Origin: Kiritimatiellia bacterium
GTDB taxonomy: Bacteria; Verrucomicrobiota; Kiritimatiellia; RFP12; UBA1067
Direction: 5' to 3'
DNA: 7,747 nucleotides
Assembly (NCBI GenBank): GCA_017385345.1
Contig: JAFNRY010000286.1
Span: forward strand, 1-7,747
Shown here: piece after piece, positions 5,494-7,747 of the stretch
How the letters are laid out: every line of letters starts with the position of its first letter
How positions within the stretch are numbered: the first letter of the stretch is position 1
The notes under the pieces: model-generated
Seen by the model: only the letters and a program-made list of their open reading frames with translations
What the model was told of the DNA's origin: nothing
The model's database searches: none
Made by a program: the position numbers and the translations under genes

Positions 5494-6372
5494 ATGGATT
5501 TGCGGATACTCAGATATTTTCTCGCCGTTGCGGACGAGGGCGGCATCACTCGCGCCGCGAGCCGGCTCCGTGTCTCGCAGCCCGCGCTTTCGACGCAACT
5601 CGCCGCGCTCGAAGACGAACTCGGGCAGAAACTGTTCGAACGCGGAGCGCGAGGAATAGCACTGACGGAAAAAGGAATGGCGCTGAAGCAGCGCGCCGGC
5701 GATCTCGTCGATCTCGCGGCGCGCATCGAGGCGGAGATGAAATCCGGCGGATCGTCCGGGCTTGCAGGCACGGTATCCATCGGCGCCGGCGAAACGCCGG
5801 CGTTCCGCTTCGTGGCGGGCGCCGCGCGCAAACTTCGCGCCGCAAACCCCGAACTGCGCTTTTCCGTCTCTTCCGGCAACGGAGAGGACATCGTGGCCCA
5901 TCTCCGCGAAGGCACGTTCGATCTCGGAGTGCTTGTCGGCCCGGGACGGTATGAAGGCTTCAACTATCTGACGCTTCCCTACGCGCACCATTGGGGGCTT
6001 GCCGTCGGCAAGGATTCGCCGCTCGCCGCCAAGACGCGCATATCGCCGAAAGACGCTGTGGGGATTCCGCTCGTATGTTCGCGCCAGACGATGCTGAAGG
6101 AATTCCTCGCCGGATGGTTCGGCCGCCCTTTCGGAAGACTGGACGTCGCCGCAAACTACAACCTGATCTACAATGCGGCGGTCATGGTCGAGGCCGGTCT
6201 CGGCGCAGCGGTCTGCATCAATGGAATGATACCGCAAGAGTTCGCCGGACGCGTAGTGTTCCGGCCCTTCGCGCCCGCTCTCGTCAGCGACGTCTATTTG
6301 GCCTGGCGCAAAAACGCCGCGCTTTCTCCGGCGGCCTCCGCGCTGGTCGAAGCAGTCAGAAACGGCATGTAA
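5494..6372 (+). CDS. LysR-type transcriptional regulator
   Basis: A 292-residue protein, the normal length of the family. Residues 1-60 hold the winged helix-turn-helix: MDLRILRYFLAVADEGGITR, then AASRLRVSQPALSTQLAALE with the recognition helix around VSQPALSTQL (27-36), then LGQKLFERGARGIALTEKG. From about residue 90 to the end is the periplasmic-binding-protein-like effector domain (LAGTVSIGAGETPAFRF, EDIVAHLREGTFDLGVL, a late MVEAGLGAAVCINGM). I chose the ATG at 5494 because the DNA-binding domain begins immediately; the in-frame ATG at 5467 would lie upstream of the predicted -10 box. It is divergent from the redox operon, the usual arrangement in which such a protein activates its neighbours on binding a small molecule and represses itself. 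The inducer is unknown; it may be a substrate or product of the operon. Followed by ykgJ-like and flavodoxin genes on the same strand. Confidence 0.93.
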   Translation: MDLRILRYFLAVADEGGITRAASRLRVSQPALSTQLAALEDELGQKLFERGARGIALTEKGMALKQRAGDLVDLAARIEAEMKSGGSSGLAGTVSIGAGETPAFRFVAGAARKLRAANPELRFSVSSGNGEDIVAHLREGTFDLGVLVGPGRYEGFNYLTLPYAHHWGLAVGKDSPLAAKTRISPKDAVGIPLVCSRQTMLKEFLAGWFGRPFGRLDVAANYNLIYNAAVMVEAGLGAAVCINGMIPQEFAGRVVFRPFAPALVSDVYLAWRKNAALSPAASALVEAVRNGM

Positions 6373-6374
6373 AA

Positions 6375-6400
6375 CGGCGAAAAATGGTAAAATGTCGCCG
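6375..6400. repeat. Short inverted repeat after lysR (CGGCGA / TCGCCG)
   Basis: Two perfect 6-bp arms around a 14-bp A-rich loop lie just after the lysR stop. No T-run follows, so it does not look like a rho-independent terminator. The rest of the 103-nt gap up to 6475 shows an 8-bp CCGGCCGG palindrome (6407-6414) but no clear promoter or ribosome site. Confidence 0.3.
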
Positions 6401-6475
6401 ATCGTTCCGGCCGGGAAAATCGAACGGACCGAAACGCGACAATACGGCGATGGAAATGGAACGGCAAAACGATTT

Positions 6476-6847
6476 ATGACCGAAGACGGCAAACCTGATG
6501 AAACGGTCCGCAACGACAATCCGACGGCCCGTGGTTTCAAATGCCGATGCTGCGGAGCGTGCTGCCGGATAAAGAACGGCATCGTTCGCGTCTCGAGCGC
6601 CGAAATCGCCCGGATCGCCGCGTATCTCGGCGCGTCGGAAGACGATTTCATCGAGCGGGAGACGGAAATCGCGCCGGACCGCAAAAGTCTTGTTCTGAAA
6701 AGCCGGCCCGACGGCGCCTGCGTCTATCTGAAGGCAGACAACCTCTGCCGGATCAATCCCGTCAAGCCCGGCAAATGCCGCACATTTCCGTTCGAATGGA
6801 CAAACCCAGACTCGAAAAACGTCTGTCCGGCGATTTCACTCTTGTAA
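6476..6847 (+). CDS. YkgJ-family CxxCxxCC cysteine-cluster protein
   Basis: With this start the product has 123 residues. FKCRCCGACCRIKNG contains the signature C-x2-C-x2-C-C. It is followed by the typical VSSAEIARIAAYLGASEDDFIERETEIAPD, shown here as key residues, then further conserved cysteines in GACVYLKADNLC, KPGKCRTFPFEW and VCPAISLL. The family (PF03692) is thought to bind a metal, Zn or an Fe-S cluster, but its biochemical role is not settled. No signal peptide. The start is uncertain: the frame is open from an ATG at 6392, but residues between the two are low in similarity to the family and neither ATG has a strong ribosome site. The stop is 9 nt before the flavodoxin ATG, whose AAGGAAA site overlaps the end of this gene, so the two are likely co-transcribed. 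Confidence 0.8.
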   Translation: MTEDGKPDETVRNDNPTARGFKCRCCGACCRIKNGIVRVSSAEIARIAAYLGASEDDFIERETEIAPDRKSLVLKSRPDGACVYLKADNLCRINPVKPGKCRTFPFEWTNPDSKNVCPAISLL

Positions 6848-6856
6848 GGAAAAGCG

Positions 6857-7489
6857 ATGAAAACGATACTGATAGCATCAAGCGTTCTTGCGGCCGCGAT
6901 TGTCTGCGCCATAACCGGCTGCAGGATGTTCTCGAAACGCTCCACAGAAGCGACGGTCGCACTTTCGGCGAAACCGAAAGGCAGAATCGCGATTGTGTAT
7001 TTTTCGCAATCAAAGGTGCAAAACACCGCCCTTGTCGCGAAGTGGATACAAAAGCACGCCGGCGGAGACCTCGTCCCGCTCGAGCCGCAGACACCTTACC
7101 CGGAGCCGTACGGCAAAACGCTAAAGGCGGCGAACGAAGAGCGCGCGGCCGGCGTGCATCCGCCGCTGAAGGCGGTTCCCCCGCTCGATGGATACGATAT
7201 CGTGTTCATCGGCTCTCCGATATGGTACAGCACGTACGCCGCCCCTCTGGCGACGTTCTTCGACGGCGAAAAGCTCTCCGGCAAGACGGTTGCGCCCTTC
7301 TGCACGCACGGCGGCGGCGGAGCCGGACGGTTCTTCGAAGACGTCCGTAAAACCTGCCGCGAGGCGAAAGTCCTCGACGGACTGTCCATCCGCGGTTCCA
7401 ACCAGATCGAGCGACGCCTTGACATCGGCGTCGCCGCACACCACACCGAAGACGACGTAGTGGAGTGGCTGAACAGGATTTTCAAATGA
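6857..7489 (+). CDS. Flavodoxin-family lipoprotein
   Basis: A 210-residue protein. The signal MKTILIASSVLAAAIVCAIT is followed by Gly-Cys22, an ITGC lipobox, so a lipid-anchored envelope protein is predicted. The flavodoxin core runs from GRIAIVYFSQSKVQNTALVA (42-61) through LEPQTPYPEPYG, the loop IGSPIWYSTYAAP (118-130), PFCTHGGGGAGRFF (147-160) and VVEWLNRIF. The phosphate loop reads SQSKVQNT and lacks the usual central Gly of the T-x-T-G-x-T pattern, a variation seen in this flavodoxin branch; FMN binding is still likely. AAGGAAA precedes the ATG by 5 nt. It is a distant paralogue of the exported flavodoxin at 750-1367: both share the order of FMN loops and PFCTH, but they use different signals. 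Redox partner unknown; the exported nitroreductase of the divergent operon is a candidate. Confidence 0.87.
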   Translation: MKTILIASSVLAAAIVCAITGCRMFSKRSTEATVALSAKPKGRIAIVYFSQSKVQNTALVAKWIQKHAGGDLVPLEPQTPYPEPYGKTLKAANEERAAGVHPPLKAVPPLDGYDIVFIGSPIWYSTYAAPLATFFDGEKLSGKTVAPFCTHGGGGAGRFFEDVRKTCREAKVLDGLSIRGSNQIERRLDIGVAAHHTEDDVVEWLNRIFK

Positions 7490-7593
7490 AACACCAGCCG
7501 AGACAATTCGAAACTGGCGGAGAACGTTAGCCGTGGCGGCCGACGGCGCAAGCGGATTCTCCATCGTTCTTCTCCGTCCGGAGATAGTGGGCC

Positions 7594-7747
7594 GTGCCCT
7601 CGCTGGGCTATATACTGGGCGACGAGGGATCGGCGGCCGTGATGGGCAAGCGACTGGTGGGCGACCTGCTGAAGAACCAGTTGGGCGAAGACCTGAAGCA
7701 GGAGTTTTTGGAACTCAACCACCTGACCGTGGCCGACATCATCGAGC
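7594..7747 (+). pseudogene. Truncated BadF/BadG-type sugar kinase (N-acetylglucosamine-kinase-like), C-terminal part, runs off the edge
   Basis: From 7594 the frame reads VPSLGYILGDEGSAAVMGKR, then LVGDLLKNQLGEDLKQEFLE and LTVADIIE. GYILGDEGS is the hallmark of BadF/BadG/BcrA-type ATPases and GlcNAc kinases, where it lies around the middle of a protein of roughly 280-320 residues. The N-terminal ATPase half is missing: a TAG stands at 7585 in this frame, and only 104 nt separate it from the flavodoxin stop. Shifting frame by one base just before 7594 gives PEIVG directly before VPSLG, as in kinases, so a few more remnant codons may lie upstream at about 7533-7593 in another frame. The right part continues outside the window. 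It is unrelated in role to the redox genes and probably marks the old chromosomal neighbourhood. Confidence 0.6.

Noticed and set aside
6375..6400. Hairpin after lysR as a rho-independent terminator.
   Set aside because: Only a 6-bp stem with a 14-nt loop and no T-run after it; listed only as an inverted repeat.
5485..6684. Open frame of 399 codons on the minus strand opposite lysR.
   Set aside because: Antisense shadow of a convincing LysR gene; no recognisable domain, and it crosses the divergent gene boundary.
7490..7593. Possible terminator or attachment site after the right flavodoxin.
   Set aside because: Only weak CCAG/CTGG and CGGA/TCCG pairings were found, without a T-run or a duplicated sequence elsewhere in the window.
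1..7747. CRISPR array, tRNA, rRNA, transposase or integrase genes.
   Set aside because: No regularly spaced repeats, no cloverleaf or rRNA-like stretch and no recombinase motifs were found on either strand.

Overview
The window looks like a GC-rich accessory redox locus from a Gram-negative bacterium. Support for Gram-negative is the set of Sec signals and lipoprotein boxes on otherwise soluble enzymes. The relatives that came to mind from memory are gut Bacteroidota-type gene clusters, while the GC content and short GCAAAG/GCAGAG-type intergenic repeats recall the Verrucomicrobiota/Kiritimatiellota group. No 16S rRNA or other taxonomic marker is present, so the assignment is tentative.

Layout. 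A divergent promoter region (about 5385-5494) separates two transcription units. To the left, on the minus strand, runs a tightly packed operon. In order of transcription it holds: an exported alpha/beta hydrolase with a Cys nucleophile (5325-4285); a hexapeptide-repeat O-acetyltransferase (4288-3719, ATGA overlap); an antibiotic-biosynthesis-monooxygenase (ABM) domain lipoprotein (3722-3282, ATGA overlap); a YqhD-like iron alcohol dehydrogenase (3280-2114, 1-nt gap); a nitroreductase with an export/lipoprotein signal (2088-1456); an exported flavodoxin (1367-750); a broken aldo/keto reductase (642-109); and the first 27 codons of another secreted protein that runs off the left edge (83-1). 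To the right, on the plus strand, are a LysR-type regulator (5494-6372), a YkgJ-type CxxCxxCC protein (6476-6847), a second flavodoxin that is a Sec lipoprotein (6857-7489), and the frameshifted C-terminal remnant of a BadF/BadG-type sugar kinase (7594-7747).

How the genes may work together (inference). The lysR gene, the divergent promoters and a cluster of dyads (one of T-N11-A form over the lysR -35, others over the -35, spacer and start site of the operon promoter) suggest an inducible, autoregulated LysR regulon. The NAD(P)H-type enzymes (alcohol dehydrogenase, originally also the aldo/keto reductase) and the acetyltransferase have no export signal. The flavin-type proteins (nitroreductase, both flavodoxins), the ABM protein and the hydrolase do. 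The module may therefore deal with reactive carbonyls, quinones or nitroaromatics on both sides of the inner membrane, with an unusual envelope-located flavin branch. The substrate cannot be read from the sequence.

Signs of decay or rearrangement: the aldo/keto reductase has lost its middle and carries a stop codon; a 21-bp repeat lies in inverted orientation on the two sides of the first flavodoxin gene; and the right end abuts a truncated kinase gene. No rRNA, tRNA, CRISPR array, transposase or convincing rho-independent terminator was seen.
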